Positions 36,397-47,095 of a DNA stretch of 64,000 nt are shown here, piece by piece. A program made the position numbers and the translations under genes. Within the stretch, counting starts at the first letter, position 1. The number at the start of each line of letters is the position of its first letter. This stretch comes from Streptococcus mitis (GTDB lineage: Bacteria; Bacillota; Bacilli; Lactobacillales; Streptococcaceae): positions 62,001 through 126,000 of the forward strand of contig NZ_CAMHZD010000004.1 in NCBI RefSeq assembly GCF_946190065.1, given 5' to 3'. The notes beneath the pieces are model-generated. The model was not told the DNA's origin. It saw only the letters and a list, made by a program, of their open reading frames with translations, and searched no databases.

Positions 36397-37339
36397 ATGG
36401 ATGGCTAACAATCAATTCCAAATCTTGTCCTTCCAAGGTCCAAGCTTCAACATCACTTGGTAGGATAAAGTGGCTACCTTTTTGGATTGGATAGTTTTTT
36501 CCGTCAACAGTCAGTTGACCTTGACCAGCTAAGACACTAAACAAGCTGTAGTCAGCTGTCTTTTCGAAGTCAACTTTTCCAGTAATTTCCCACTTGTAAA
36601 CTGCAAAGAAATCATTGGATACAAGGAGAGTGGAACGCAAATCATCTGCTTTAACAGTTACAGGACGGCTATTTGCAGGCTCACCAATGTTCAAGACATC
36701 AATGGATTTTTCAAGGTGAAGTTCACGCAAGTTACCATTATCATCCTTACGGTCAAAGTCATAGACACGATAGGTGGTGTCACTAGACTGCTGGGTTTCA
36801 AGAATCAAGATGCCCGCACCAATAGCATGCATAGTGCCACTTGGCACATAGAAGAAATCTCCAGCTTTAACTGGTACTTTTGTCAACAAGGCATCCCAAT
36901 TCTTGTCCTCGATTTGCTGGCGGAGTTCTTCTTTTGACTTGGCATTGTGACCGTAGATAATCTCTGAACCTTCGTCTGCAGCGATAATATACCAGCATTC
37001 TGTTTTTCCAAGCTCGCCTTCATGCTCTAGTCCATAGGCATCGTCTGGGTGAACTTGTACACTGAGCCAGTCGTTGGCATCCAGAATCTTGGTCAACAGT
37101 GGAAATACAGGTTCTGGACGATTGCCAAACAATTCACGGTGTTCTGCATACAAAGTAGCTAGGTCTGTCCCCTCAAAACGACCATTGGAAACTTTAGAGA
37201 CTCCATTTGGATGGGCTGAGATGGCCCAATATTCTCCGATTTTTTCACTTGGGATGTCGTAACCAAACTCATCACGTAGCTTGGTTCCACCCCAGATTTT
37301 TTCTTGCATAACTGATTGTAAAAATAATGGTTCTGACAT
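36395..37339 (-). CDS. manA: Mannose-6-phosphate isomerase, class I
   Basis: Interconverts mannose 6-phosphate and fructose 6-phosphate. The 314-residue cupin-type zinc enzyme has zinc ligands in VQVHPDD (near residue 97) and the Glu in KTECWY, the PSGTMHAIGAGILILETQQSSDTTYR block, and N-terminal EKIWGGTKLRDEFGY. Length and pattern fit the Firmicute type I enzyme. It is transcribed alone, converging with the symporter gene. Confidence 0.96.
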   Translation of the reverse strand: MSEPLFLQSVMQEKIWGGTKLRDEFGYDIPSEKIGEYWAISAHPNGVSKVSNGRFEGTDLATLYAEHRELFGNRPEPVFPLLTKILDANDWLSVQVHPDDAYGLEHEGELGKTECWYIIAADEGSEIIYGHNAKSKEELRQQIEDKNWDALLTKVPVKAGDFFYVPSGTMHAIGAGILILETQQSSDTTYRVYDFDRKDDNGNLRELHLEKSIDVLNIGEPANSRPVTVKADDLRSTLLVSNDFFAVYKWEITGKVDFEKTADYSLFSVLAGQGQLTVDGKNYPIQKGSHFILPSDVEAWTLEGQDLELIVSHP

Positions 37340-37459
37340 GTCGATCTCCTGTCTGATTTTTCTCCCCTCATTATAGCAAAAAGCTCCATCTAATTGAACT
37401 CTTTTTCACATATTATAAAGTAGGGAGAAGATTTTATAAAAATAGTGAACAAATGTGCT

Positions 37460-38935
<1,476 letters not shown>

Positions 38936-39071
38936 TTATATTATAACTTATTCTGTAAACCTTTTCTTATAAAATACTGTGACATACTGATACTATTCTA
39001 CTATTTAAGTTTATCAGATTGTTTTTTAAAAAATTATCCTCTAGAAAAAGTAAATAGCCTCCCCTGAAACA

Positions 39072-39100
39072 AAAAAGAAGACTGAAAACTAGTCTCCTCT
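39072..39100 (-). terminator. SemiSWEET gene terminator
   Basis: Stem GAAGACT/AGTCTCC-like arms followed by TTTTTT on the minus strand. Confidence 0.65.
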
Positions 39101-39107
39101 GTTCCTT

Positions 39108-39368
39108 TTAAATCAAAGCTGTAATAACCGTCACTAGGCCAAAAATAATACCTGGTGCATTAGCTGCTGCAAGGGGGATATCTCTTTCTTTTTTGAAAAG
39201 ACCGTAGTAAACCCAGAGACTACAGTTGATGGCAGCAACCAAGGGCTGGATGAAATTTCCTTTTTGACCAGCCAGATTGTTCATGATTTGTGGGAAGTAA
39301 GACACATACATCATAACAGACATAAAGGTCGCTACCCAACCTAAAATTTTCATTTGTTTTTCAGACAT
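39108..39368 (-). CDS. SemiSWEET sugar transporter (PQ-loop)
   Basis: An 86-residue, three-helix membrane protein of the SemiSWEET family, dimeric uniporters of small sugars. The PQ-loop motif VSYFPQIMNNLAGQKG and the second-helix block FIQPLVAAINCSLWVYYG are diagnostic. The internal ATG at 39368 is used because AGAGG lies 7 nt before it; a start at 39386 would run through that RBS. It is close to bglA-like and manA genes, hinting at sugar use, but the substrate is unknown. Confidence 0.9.
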   Translation of the reverse strand: MSEKQMKILGWVATFMSVMMYVSYFPQIMNNLAGQKGNFIQPLVAAINCSLWVYYGLFKKERDIPLAAANAPGIIFGLVTVITALI

Positions 39369-39694
39369 TTTCAAAACCTCTTTCATTTTTACTGAATCTT
39401 ATTTTAAAATATTCTTTCAAAACAATCAAGTCTTTAAAACTTTTGTTATAAAGATATAAACTATCACAATCTTGTTATAAGAAAGAGGGAACAGAAAAAA
39501 GACCGAATTGCTCCGTTCTGTTTACTCAATCAAATATTAGAAAATGAATACTCCTTTTCAATGAATCGATTGATTGATGGTAAATAAGCCGTTAGAAATT
39601 ATTGACAGTATCGAAATTTTCTAGTAAAATGAATTTTGTTAATACCTAAATGGTGTGTAGTTTTCTATCAACATAGTCAGGAGAAAAGGAACTT
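39369..39694. other. Intergenic: promoter for LapA-like gene and a terminator-like hairpin
   Basis: Contains a plus-strand promoter with consensus boxes: TTGACA (39602-39607), 17-bp spacer, TAAAAT (39625-39630). A hairpin AACAGAA (39490-39496) / TTCTGTT (39516-39522) with the GACCGAATTGCTCCG loop is one of three similar copies (see 40128 and 40566). Nothing else is recognised. Confidence 0.65.
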
Positions 39695-40039
39695 ATGCTA
39701 AAAAAATTTAATGAATTGTCACTGAAAGATAAGGCTTATCTAATTGGCGGTTTGAGCTTATTAGTCATTGTGATCTCATTTGGTCTACTCAATCGTCAAA
39801 CAGTAACTGTCAGTCTTGTCTTTACACAACTATCTGCTCCCTTGATTTTGGTGATTTTTACTTGTCTAGTAATCGGGATCATTGCTGGTAGTGCTATTGG
39901 TATTAGCTATCACCATAACAAGACTCAAGATCTGAGAAGCCGCATTGCTGAAGCAGAAGCGACTATCAATATAAAAGACAGGGAGCTTGTCCAGTACGAG
40001 GAACAGGTGCAACAATTAAAACAGGAAGCCAAACAATAA
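39695..40039 (+). CDS. LapA-domain-like small membrane protein
   Basis: A 114-residue protein with two hydrophobic segments (about 16-34 and 44-68) and a C-terminal coiled-coil-like helix rich in Glu/Gln (IAEAEATINIKDRELVQYEEQVQQLKQEAKQ). This layout fits the LapA (DUF1049) domain family of small membrane proteins. In Gram-negatives LapA helps lipopolysaccharide assembly, but streptococci lack LPS, so its role here is unknown. The start has AGGAGAAAAGG upstream and a consensus promoter. Confidence 0.78.
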   Translation: MLKKFNELSLKDKAYLIGGLSLLVIVISFGLLNRQTVTVSLVFTQLSAPLILVIFTCLVIGIIAGSAIGISYHHNKTQDLRSRIAEAEATINIKDRELVQYEEQVQQLKQEAKQ

Positions 40040-40052
40040 GTGTAGAAATCAT

Positions 40053-40080
40053 AACCACCCGTGAAAACGGGTGGTTTTTT
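40053..40080 (+). terminator. LapA-like gene terminator
   Basis: A 9-bp stem AACCACCCG / CGGGTGGTT followed by TTTT. Confidence 0.85.
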
Positions 40081-40127
40081 GTCTCGCACCTAACGGAGCG
40101 AGACGGACTGAAAGTCGCATAAATACA

Positions 40128-40160
40128 AAAAAGATCGAATTGCTCCGATCTTTTTAAGTT
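40128..40160. repeat. Terminator-like hairpin, dispersed copy
   Basis: AAAAAGATCG / CGATCTTTTT arms around AATTGCTC; near-copies at 39490-39522 and 40566-40593. It could stop transcription of the VOC gene from the minus strand. Confidence 0.7.
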
Positions 40161-40204
40161 TCACTCCAAGAATGTTTAGATAAAAAATTTGATAATAGAA
40201 TTAC

Positions 40205-40552
40205 CTATTTCATACGATAAAAATCAAGCACTAGACCAGCAGGACCTTTAACTAATAAGGACTCTGTTCCCCAATCGGTTACAGTTGGACCGTTTAAAAC
40301 CTGAATACCAAGCTCGTTCAACCGTTTGTAGTTCTGGTCTACATCCTCAACCTCGATATGAATAATGATTCCTGACTGAAAATCTTCCAAAGCAATCAAA
40401 TGATTTTGGGACAACATCAGACAGTGACTGCCAATCGTAAACTGAGCAAAACTGTCATCAACATAATCGGACTTTTTATCTAAAATACGCTCCAAGTCAG
40501 CACAGACTTGGGGAACATCTGAAACGATAATATCTAATTGATTTAAATCCAT
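40205..40552 (-). CDS. VOC (glyoxalase/bleomycin-resistance) superfamily protein
   Basis: A 115-residue protein with the paired beta-alpha-beta-beta-beta fold of the VOC superfamily: LDIIVSDVPQVCADLERIL at the N-terminus, FTIGSHCLMLSQNH, then IIIHIEVEDVDQNYKRLNELG and DWGTESLLVKGPAGLVLDFYRMK at the C-terminus. Typical metal ligands are only partly present (Glu in IEVED), so enzyme activity is uncertain. It lies just downstream of spxB on the same strand, beyond a terminator. Confidence 0.8.
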   Translation of the reverse strand: MDLNQLDIIVSDVPQVCADLERILDKKSDYVDDSFAQFTIGSHCLMLSQNHLIALEDFQSGIIIHIEVEDVDQNYKRLNELGIQVLNGPTVTDWGTESLLVKGPAGLVLDFYRMK

Positions 40553-40565
40553 TTACTCTCCTCCA

Positions 40566-40594
40566 GAAAAAGACCGGATTGCTCCGATCTTTTC
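40566..40594 (-). terminator. spxB-side terminator hairpin
   Basis: On the minus strand AGATCGGAG pairs with TCCGGTCT, then TTTTT. It is one of three related hairpins in 1.1 kb. Confidence 0.7.
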
Positions 40595-40599
40595 AAGTT

Positions 40600-40660
40600 C
40601 CGCTCTATGAAAATCAAAGAATAAAGTCTACAAGCTTTACATTTGATTTTCGACGAGAAA
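40600..40660. repeat. Degenerate BOX-like remnant
   Basis: The ends resemble BOX termini (CTATGAAAATCAAAGAAT and TTTGATTTTCGACGAG), but the middle is short and unlike A or C modules. Confidence 0.45.
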
Positions 40661-40662
40661 AA

Positions 40663-42438
40663 TTATTTAATTGCGCGTGATTGCAAACCTTCTTCTTCCA
40701 AGAATAGGCGGAATGGTACGAGTTCTTCTGCTTCGTATTTTTCTTTGAAGGCTTTAATTGCTTCTTCTGAGTGAAGTTTTGGATCCAATTCAAGTACTTC
40801 TACTGGAAGTGGACGGTGTTGACTGATGCGAGCATCGATAACAACAGTTTTACCTTCTTTGTTCAATTTAACAGCTTCTGCAACAACTGCATCGATATCT
40901 TCGATACGGTCTACAGTGAACCCTACAGCACCTTGCGCTTCAGCGATTTTCGAATAGTCAGCATTAGGGAAGTCACAACCAAACAAGTGTTTGTTTGTGT
41001 CTTCATATTTGTCCTTGATGAAGGCATATTTACCATTTGAGAAAACAACGTTGATAACTGGAAGGTCGTATTGAACGTTTGTGATAACGTCTGGGTAGCA
41101 CATGTTGAATGCACCGTCACCCATGATGTTCCATACTTGGCGATCTGGATTGTCTTTCTTAGCAGCGATACCACCAGGAAGGGCAATACCCATTGTCGCA
41201 AAGAGTGGAGATGTACGCCACATGTTCTTAGGTGTCATGTGAAGGTGACGAGTAGATGTTTGAGTAGTATCACCTACGTCGATTGAGTAGATAGCGTCTT
41301 GATCAGCATGTTTGTTGATTGCATTGTAAACTTGATACAATTGCAATTCACCCTCAGTTTTACCTTCGAGTTTGTTCATGTAATCACGCCAGTTTTGGTT
41401 GTTCTTAACGTTTGCACGCCACCATGGAGTAGATTCAACTGGGTTCACTTTGTCAAGGATAGCTTTAGCTGCTTGACCTGCGTCACCAAGGATTGAAGCG
41501 TCAAGGGCGTGACGTTTACCAAGTTTGTAAGGGTCGATATCGACTTGGATGAATTTTTCAGTGTTCTTGAATGCTTCGTAAACTTCAGCAAATGGGAAGT
41601 TTGAACCAAGGAAAAGAACTGTGTCTGCTTCAAAGACCACTTCGTTGGCTGGTTTCCAACCAACACGGTAAGCAGAACCTGTCAAACCTTCATAGTTCCA
41701 TTCGAAAGCTTCAAAGTTTTTACCAGTTGTGATGATTGGTGCTTTGATTTTACGTGACAATTCAGTGATCACTTCACCAGCTTTAACACCACCGTAACCA
41801 GCATAGATAACTGGACGTTCAGCATTATTCAAAATTTCAACAGCTTTGTCGATTTCAACTTCGTTCAAGGCAGGAGCGATGAATGAACGTTCGTATGAAC
41901 CTGAACCGTAGTATGAGTTTTCGTCGATTTCTTGGAAACCGAAGTTTACTGGGATTTCAACAACAGCTGGACCTTTTTTAGAAACTGCAGCACGGCAAGC
42001 TTCGTCAATAACTTTTGGCAATTGCTCAGCATAAGCTACACGTTTGTTGTATACAGCGATACCGTTGTACATTGGGTTTTGGTTCAATTCTTGGAAAGCA
42101 TCCATGTTGAGTTCGTTAACTGGACGTGATCCAAGGATTGCTAGGAATGGAGTGTTATCCATAGCTGCATCGTAAACACCGTTAATCAAGTGAGTCGCAC
42201 CTGGACCACCTGAACCAACTGCAACCCCGATTGAGCCGCCGAATTTAGCTTGCATAACCGCTGCAAGAGCACCTGTTTCTTCATGGCGAACTTGCAAGAA
42301 GCGGATATCTTTGTCTTCAGCCAAAGCGTCCATCAATGAGCTGAGTGTTCCTGATGGGATACCGTAGATTGTGTCTACGCCCCATGTTTTCAATACATTA
42401 AGCATTGCTGCAGATGCAGTAATTTTCCCTTGAGTCAT
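40663..42438 (-). CDS. spxB: Pyruvate oxidase (H2O2-forming)
   Basis: SpxB converts pyruvate, phosphate and O2 to acetyl phosphate, CO2 and hydrogen peroxide, using TPP and FAD. The protein has 591 residues, the length I recall for S. pneumoniae SpxB. N-terminal TPP domain with the catalytic Glu in [11 protein letters not shown], central FAD domain, and C-terminal TPP-binding [19 protein letters not shown] (GDG...N motif). Intact. The 322-bp upstream region holds two cre-like sites and a BOX element. A thiamin-salvage island lies nearby, which supplies its TPP. Confidence 0.97.
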   Translation of the reverse strand: MTQGKITASAAMLNVLKTWGVDTIYGIPSGTLSSLMDALAEDKDIRFLQVRHEETGALAAVMQAKFGGSIGVAVGSGGPGATHLINGVYDAAMDNTPFLAILGSRPVNELNMDAFQELNQNPMYNGIAVYNKRVAYAEQLPKVIDEACRAAVSKKGPAVVEIPVNFGFQEIDENSYYGSGSYERSFIAPALNEVEIDKAVEILNNAERPVIYAGYGGVKAGEVITELSRKIKAPIITTGKNFEAFEWNYEGLTGSAYRVGWKPANEVVFEADTVLFLGSNFPFAEVYEAFKNTEKFIQVDIDPYKLGKRHALDASILGDAGQAAKAILDKVNPVESTPWWRANVKNNQNWRDYMNKLEGKTEGELQLYQVYNAINKHADQDAIYSIDVGDTTQTSTRHLHMTPKNMWRTSPLFATMGIALPGGIAAKKDNPDRQVWNIMGDGAFNMCYPDVITNVQYDLPVINVVFSNGKYAFIKDKYEDTNKHLFGCDFPNADYSKIAEAQGAVGFTVDRIEDIDAVVAEAVKLNKEGKTVVIDARISQHRPLPVEVLELDPKLHSEEAIKAFKEKYEAEELVPFRLFLEEEGLQSRAIK

Positions 42439-42626
42439 AATGATAACTCTCCTTCAAATATTTTTAAATCTACTAAAAAAGGTTTCATATAGTTTTTGAA
42501 AACGTTTCAGTAAATTTTTACAATACTAATTTATCACATTTATTTTGACTTTACTAAGAATCTGCTCAGAAGTTTTTATTCTCTATTACAGTACAGTTTG
42601 AAAACGTTTTTAGTTTCTGTTTTATA
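42439..42626 (-). promoter_or_regulatory. spxB upstream region with two cre-like sites
   Basis: TGAAAACGTTTCAG (42497-42510) and TGAAAACGTTTTTA (42599-42612) resemble cre, each with two departures from the consensus ends. The exact -10 and -35 could not be fixed. CcpA control of spxB is known in S. pneumoniae. Confidence 0.6.
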
Positions 42627-42739
42627 ATACTCAATGAAAATCAAAGAACTAACTAGAAAGCTAGCCGCAGGTTGCTCAAAACACAGCTTTGAGGTTGCAG
42701 ATAAAGCTGACGTGGTTTGAAGAGATTTTTGAAGAGTAT
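42627..42739 (-). repeat. BOX element between copA and spxB
   Basis: 113 bp, ends ATACTCAATGAAAATCAAAG and GAAGAGTAT, with GCTAGCCGCAGGTTGCTCAAAA and CTGACGTGGTTTGAA modules of BOX. Confidence 0.85.
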
Positions 42740-42764
42740 AAAAAGCGAGCAAGCCCGCTTTTAA
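42739..42764 (-). terminator. copper-operon terminator
   Basis: Stem AAAAGCG/CGCTTTTT over GGCTTGCT, next to the copA stop. Confidence 0.75.
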
Positions 42765-45004
42765 TCTATTTTACTAAAGTTTAGTAAGAGTGAACTAGTC
42801 AGAACAGATACAGAACTAAAGGCCATGGCTAGACCAGCTAGTTCTGGATTGAGGGCCAGTCCAACACCAGAAAAGACTCCTGCTGCAATCGGAATTCCGG
42901 CGACATTGTAGATAAAGGCCCAGAAAAGATTGAGCAGAATTCGATTAAAGGTTTTCTTACTCATGTCAAAGGCACGAACCACGCCTAGGAGGTTATTGGT
43001 TGTCAACACCAAATCTGCTGACTCGATAGCGATATCCGTTCCAGCTCCCATAGCAATCCCCACATCTGCTACACTAAGGGCAGGAGCGTCATTGATACCG
43101 TCCCCAACAAAGGCTACTTTGCCAGCCGCTTGTAGTTTATGGATTTCATGAGCTTTTTCTTCTGGCAAGACACCTGCAATGACCTCTTCGATTCCGATTT
43201 GATCGGCAATAGCACGCGCCACACCAGCATTGTCTCCTGTCAGCATGACTGTTTTAAGACCTCGTTTTTTCAACTGACTGATGGCAAGCTTAGCATTTTC
43301 CTTAGGAATATCTTGCAGAGCAAGCAAGCCTTTGATTTCATTCTCAACAGCCAAGAACACAACTGTCTTAGCTTCTTTTTCCAGTTGTTCTAGTTTTTCC
43401 TGATAAGTGCTAGAAATATCCATGCCATCCAGCATTTTAGCATTTCCAAGCAAAACTTGTTTTCCATTGATTTGCCCTGAAACACCTTTTCCGTGCAAGG
43501 CTTGGAAATTTTCCACAGTGTGAAGCTCAAGTCCAGTTTCAGTCGCTCGCTTAACAATAGCCTCAGCCAATGGGTGTTGAGAAGCTTCTTCCAAGGAAGC
43601 TGCCAATCCAAGCACTTCTACTTCGTCGCCGATGATATCTGTGACCACAGGTTTCCCTTCCGTCAAAGTTCCTGTCTTATCAAAAACAATAGTTTGGACT
43701 TTCTGGATTTCCTGTAGAACCGTTCCATTTTTGAGGAGAACTCCCATCTTGGCACTGCGACCTGTCCCCACCATAAGGGCTGTCGGTGTTGCAAGTCCCA
43801 ATGCACAAGGGCAGGCAATAATCAGAACTGCTACTCCATAGAGAAGCGAAGACACAAAGCTCGCTCCAAGCACAACTACACTATCCCTGAGCAAGACGAA
43901 CCAAACCCAAAAGGTCACAATCCCTAAAATGACAACTGCTGGAACAAAAATCCCTGAAATTTTATCCGTCAAGTCCTGAATCGGCGCACGACTTGTCTGA
44001 GCTTTCTTCACAAAATCCACAATCTGAGCCAAAACAGTCTCTGAACCAACTTTTTCTGCTCTAAAAACAAGTGTTCCACTATTATTGATGGTTGAACCAA
44101 TGACGGTATCTCCAACTGTCTTGTCCACAGGCAGACTCTCACCTGTCACCATAGACTCATCAATACTAGAGATACCTTCTACTACGACACCATCAACCGC
44201 AATCTTTTCACCGGGACGCACTCGAATCAGGTCACCTACCTTGACTTGCTCCAAAGGGACTTGAACATAGTTATCCTCACGCAATACTTCTGCTGTTTTA
44301 GCCTGCAAGTCAAGTAATTTCTCCACAGCTTGGGAAGTATTTTTCCGCATTTTCTCCTCAAAAACGGCCCCCATAAGAACGAAGAAGAAGATAAATGCAG
44401 CACTTTCAAAGTAAACGGGGAGACCAGCGAAGAGGGCAACTAAGCTATAGAAATAGGCCACTAGGGTTCCCAGAGCAACCAAGGTATCCATGTTGGCATT
44501 GTGCTTTTTAAAACTAGCCCAAGCACTTTGGATATAAGGACCACCTGCTACGAGCATAATCGGTGTTGTGGCTAAAAAGGTGCCCCAACGCATGACTTGG
44601 TGACTAATTCCTCCTGTCGACATCCCAATCATGAGAATCACAAGAGGCACAGTAAAGATACTAGTAATCCAAAAACGCTGTAAAAGTGATAGAGATTTTC
44701 GAGTCTTCTCAACAACTGTATAACTTCCCTTTTGCATCTTCATACCACAAGAAAATTCATGTTGACCTAATTCTTGAGGTGTAAAACGAATGACTTTCTC
44801 CTCATCTACGCCGATTGGTTCCAAGATGCCTTCTTCTTCAAACAGAATTTCCTTGTAACAGTTTGAAGGAGTAGCACGATGAAAGATGATCTCAGCAGGA
44901 ACTCCTTTTTGCAGTTGAATGTGGGCTGGATGGTAACCTTTGTCTGCCGTGATACGAATTTTTTGAACACCATTTTCAAGACTTGCTTTTACAATTTCAG
45001 TCAT
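42761..45004 (-). CDS. copA: Copper-exporting P1B-type ATPase
   Basis: Pumps Cu(I) out of the cell. The 747-residue protein has motifs [13 protein letters not shown] (Cu-binding CPC), DKTGTLTEG (phosphorylated Asp), [10 protein letters not shown] and eight membrane helices. The N-terminal ~95 residues lack the usual CxxC metal-binding domain. They form a cupredoxin-like domain ([23 protein letters not shown]) homologous to CupA. This arrangement is typical of streptococci. Last gene of copY-cupA-copA. Confidence 0.96.
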   Translation of the reverse strand: MTEIVKASLENGVQKIRITADKGYHPAHIQLQKGVPAEIIFHRATPSNCYKEILFEEEGILEPIGVDEEKVIRFTPQELGQHEFSCGMKMQKGSYTVVEKTRKSLSLLQRFWITSIFTVPLVILMIGMSTGGISHQVMRWGTFLATTPIMLVAGGPYIQSAWASFKKHNANMDTLVALGTLVAYFYSLVALFAGLPVYFESAAFIFFFVLMGAVFEEKMRKNTSQAVEKLLDLQAKTAEVLREDNYVQVPLEQVKVGDLIRVRPGEKIAVDGVVVEGISSIDESMVTGESLPVDKTVGDTVIGSTINNSGTLVFRAEKVGSETVLAQIVDFVKKAQTSRAPIQDLTDKISGIFVPAVVILGIVTFWVWFVLLRDSVVVLGASFVSSLLYGVAVLIIACPCALGLATPTALMVGTGRSAKMGVLLKNGTVLQEIQKVQTIVFDKTGTLTEGKPVVTDIIGDEVEVLGLAASLEEASQHPLAEAIVKRATETGLELHTVENFQALHGKGVSGQINGKQVLLGNAKMLDGMDISSTYQEKLEQLEKEAKTVVFLAVENEIKGLLALQDIPKENAKLAISQLKKRGLKTVMLTGDNAGVARAIADQIGIEEVIAGVLPEEKAHEIHKLQAAGKVAFVGDGINDAPALSVADVGIAMGAGTDIAIESADLVLTTNNLLGVVRAFDMSKKTFNRILLNLFWAFIYNVAGIPIAAGVFSGVGLALNPELAGLAMAFSSVSVLTSSLLLNFSKID

Positions 45005-45013
45005 ATCATTCTC

Positions 45014-45385
45014 CTATTCTACAATCATCTTACCGTGCATCATATTCATGCCACAAGAGAAACCATACTCTCCAACCTGCTCAGGTGTGATTTCCACTAC
45101 ATACTCTTCACCCATAGGCAAGTCTGCATGTACACCAAAATCTGGAAAAACAATCTGATCCAAACAAGGTGAAGGATCCTTGCGATCAAAGACAATGCGG
45201 GCTGGCACTGATTTCTTGAGGATAATCAACTCAGGCGTATAGCCCCCCATGACCTCCACTCGAATCTCTTGGTAGCCGTTTTTTTGCTGGGCCTTTTGTC
45301 CAGATTTTTCAGGCTTTTTGAAAAACCAAAACAAGATAAACGCGATAAGGGCAATACAAATAATAGTTACAATGCTATTTAACAT
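45014..45385 (-). CDS. cupA: Membrane-anchored cupredoxin-like copper chaperone CupA
   Basis: A 123-residue copper chaperone. An N-terminal membrane helix (SIVTIICIALIAFILFWFF, residues 4-22) is followed by a cupredoxin-like domain with Cys in SPCLDQIVF and the Met/Cys/His-rich FSCGMNMMHGK. The family is thought to hold Cu(I) and pass it to CopA, whose N-terminal domain is homologous. It is cotranscribed with copA (9-bp gap). Confidence 0.93.
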   Translation of the reverse strand: MLNSIVTIICIALIAFILFWFFKKPEKSGQKAQQKNGYQEIRVEVMGGYTPELIILKKSVPARIVFDRKDPSPCLDQIVFPDFGVHADLPMGEEYVVEITPEQVGEYGFSCGMNMMHGKMIVE

Positions 45386-45395
45386 GACGTCTCCT

Positions 45396-45791
45396 TTACA
45401 TACAATTACATTTTACTTCTGTTACAGCGCTTGATTTCTTCTCAGAAATCACAGCTTCCAAGTCTTCCAAGTCAGCCTGAGTAAAATCACATTCAGCAAT
45501 CAAATCAGCCAACAAGTTCTTAATCCTACGAGAACAAACCTTGTCCTTTATATCTTGGACAAGTAAATCCCGACTTTGGTCCAAAGTTAAAAGGGCTGAA
45601 TAAACAAAAGACTTGCCTTCTTTTTTCCGAGTCAAACACTCTTTCTCAACCAAACGAGCCAAAAGAGTTTGAATGGTCGACTTGGACCAGTCGAACCGCT
45701 CCGCCAGAACCCTGATCAAATCCGTACTAGTCTGCTCTCCTTGCATCCAAATAATCTTCATGACCTGCCATTCTGCATCTGAAATCTGCAT
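45396..45791 (-). CDS. copY: Copper-responsive repressor CopY
   Basis: A 131-residue BlaI/CopY-type repressor: winged helix (ISDAEWQVMKIIWMQGEQTSTDLIRVLAERFDWSKSTIQTLLARLVEK) and a C-terminal metal site with a single CxC (KCNCM). Many CopY proteins have two CxC pairs, so this is a shortened hook. The start at 45791 follows GGAGG; a start at 45821 would span that RBS. It controls the cop operon through two operators upstream. Confidence 0.93.
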   Translation of the reverse strand: MQISDAEWQVMKIIWMQGEQTSTDLIRVLAERFDWSKSTIQTLLARLVEKECLTRKKEGKSFVYSALLTLDQSRDLLVQDIKDKVCSRRIKNLLADLIAECDFTQADLEDLEAVISEKKSSAVTEVKCNCM

Positions 45792-45809
45792 TAGCATACC
45801 TCCAAAATC

Positions 45810-45861
45810 TACATTTGTCAATTACAGTTATTAGTATACTCTCAAAATCTACATTTGTCAA
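45810..45861 (-). promoter_or_regulatory. cop promoter with two CopY operators
   Basis: -35 TTGACA (45856-45861), 17-bp spacer, -10 TATACT (45833-45838) on the minus strand. The cop box GACAAATGTA lies at 45850-45859, over the -35, and at 45810-45819, between the start point and the RBS. The two are in 20-bp direct repeats 40 bp apart. Confidence 0.85.
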
Positions 45862-45955
45862 CTATTAAATTAATCTTTTCTTTGAAAAATTAAATTTTAA
45901 CCATATGATAAAGGATTTTTAATCAAATCTTACTATATAAATTATAAAAATATGC

Positions 45956-46075
45956 TATACTAAAGAAAAAAGAAAACAACCACTAGGGGTGCGTAAAGCT
46001 GAGATTAACAACTGTTAGACCCTTTGACTCAATCTAGGTAATGCTAGCTGATGGAAGTGGAAATGATAATGGGGA
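45956..46075 (+). promoter_or_regulatory. TPP riboswitch (thi box) of thiD
   Basis: An extended -10 (TGCTATACT, 45956-45961) is followed by a thi-box aptamer: ACTAGGGGTGC, GCTGAGATTA, ACCCTTTGACTC, then AATCTAGGTAATGCTAGC and GGAAGTGG (about 45978-46062). Further downstream, ACTAGC-containing segments may form the expression platform. The thiD RBS is GGGAGG. Confidence 0.93.
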
Positions 46076-46155
46076 CTAGCAGTCTTCTATTGCCTTTCTA
46101 AAACAGACTAGCTTGTTCTTAAGAATACAAACTTCAGTTGGTTGGGAGGTTTTAG

Positions 46156-46947
46156 ATGACTTATTTACCCGTTGCTTTGACCATTGCAGGGACTGACCCT
46201 AGTGGTGGTGCTGGCATTATGGCTGATTTGAAATCATTCCAAGCTAGAGATGTCTATGGAATGGCCGTTGTGACCAGCCTTGTCGCTCAAAATACCAGAG
46301 GCGTTCAGCTAATCGAGCACGTTTCTCCTCAAATGTTGAAAGCCCAATTGGAGAGTGTCTTTTCGGATATCAAGCCTCAGGCTGTAAAAACTGGGATGTT
46401 GGCAACTACTGAAATCATGGAAATCATCCAGCCCTATCTTAAAAAGCTGGATTGTCCCTATGTCCTTGACCCTGTTATGGTCGCAACAAGCGGTGACACC
46501 CTGATTGATTCCAGTGCCAGAGACTACCTAAAAACAAATCTACTTCCCCTTGCAACCATTATCACGCCGAATCTTCCTGAGGCAGAAGAAATTGTTGGCT
46601 TTTCAATCCATGATCCTGAAGACATGCAACGTGCCGGTCGCCTGATTTTAAAAGAATTTGGTCCTCAGTCTGTGGTAATCAAAGGTGGGCATCTCGAAGG
46701 CGGTGCCAAGGATTTCCTCTTTACCAAGGAGGACCAATTTGTTTGGGAAAGTCCAAGAATTCAAACCTGTCACACCCATGGTACTGGGTGTACCTTTGCT
46801 GCAGTAATTACGGCTGAACTAGCCAAGGGCAAAAGTCTTTATCAGGCAGTCGATAAGGCCAAGGCCTTTATCACAAAAGCCATCCAAGATGCTCCTCAAC
46901 TCGGTCATGGTTCTGGCCCAGTCAACCATACAAGCTTTAAAGATTAA
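46156..46947 (+). CDS. thiD: Hydroxymethylpyrimidine (phosphate) kinase
   Basis: ThiD phosphorylates HMP to HMP-PP for thiamin phosphate synthesis. It has 263 residues, a ribokinase fold with ALTIAGTDPSGGAGIMADLKSF at the N-terminus, GMLATTEIM, DPVMVATSGD and the anion-hole Asp near the C-terminus (HTHGTGCTFAAVI). It is transcribed away from the copper operon, preceded by its own TPP riboswitch. A thiamin salvage operon lies downstream on the other strand. Confidence 0.95.
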   Translation: MTYLPVALTIAGTDPSGGAGIMADLKSFQARDVYGMAVVTSLVAQNTRGVQLIEHVSPQMLKAQLESVFSDIKPQAVKTGMLATTEIMEIIQPYLKKLDCPYVLDPVMVATSGDTLIDSSARDYLKTNLLPLATIITPNLPEAEEIVGFSIHDPEDMQRAGRLILKEFGPQSVVIKGGHLEGGAKDFLFTKEDQFVWESPRIQTCHTHGTGCTFAAVITAELAKGKSLYQAVDKAKAFITKAIQDAPQLGHGSGPVNHTSFKD

Positions 46948-46990
46948 AAAAACTCTCTAGTTCCCACTTTAAGGGAATTAGAGAGTTTTT
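46948..46990 (+). terminator. thiD terminator
   Basis: A long stem AACTCTCTAGTTCCC / GGGAATTAGAGAGTT followed by TTTT. Confidence 0.85.
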
Positions 46991-47092
46991 GTACTTCTTC
47001 AAACTAGGTCAGTTTTATCTGCAACCCCAAAGCTGTGTTTTGAGCAACCTGCGAATAGCTTCCTAGTTTGCTCTCTGATTTTTATTGAGTAT
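46991..47092 (+). repeat. BOX element between thiD and thiE
   Basis: About 102 bp. The right end GATTTTTATTGAGTATT and the CAACCTGCGAATAGCTTCCTAG module are clear; boxA at the left is worn. It sits in the convergent gap. Confidence 0.8.
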
Positions 47093-47095
47093 TAA

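Noticed and set aside
46991-47092. BOX element as a small RNA gene
   Set aside because: Ends and modules fit the BOX repeat family; no promoter specific to it is evident.
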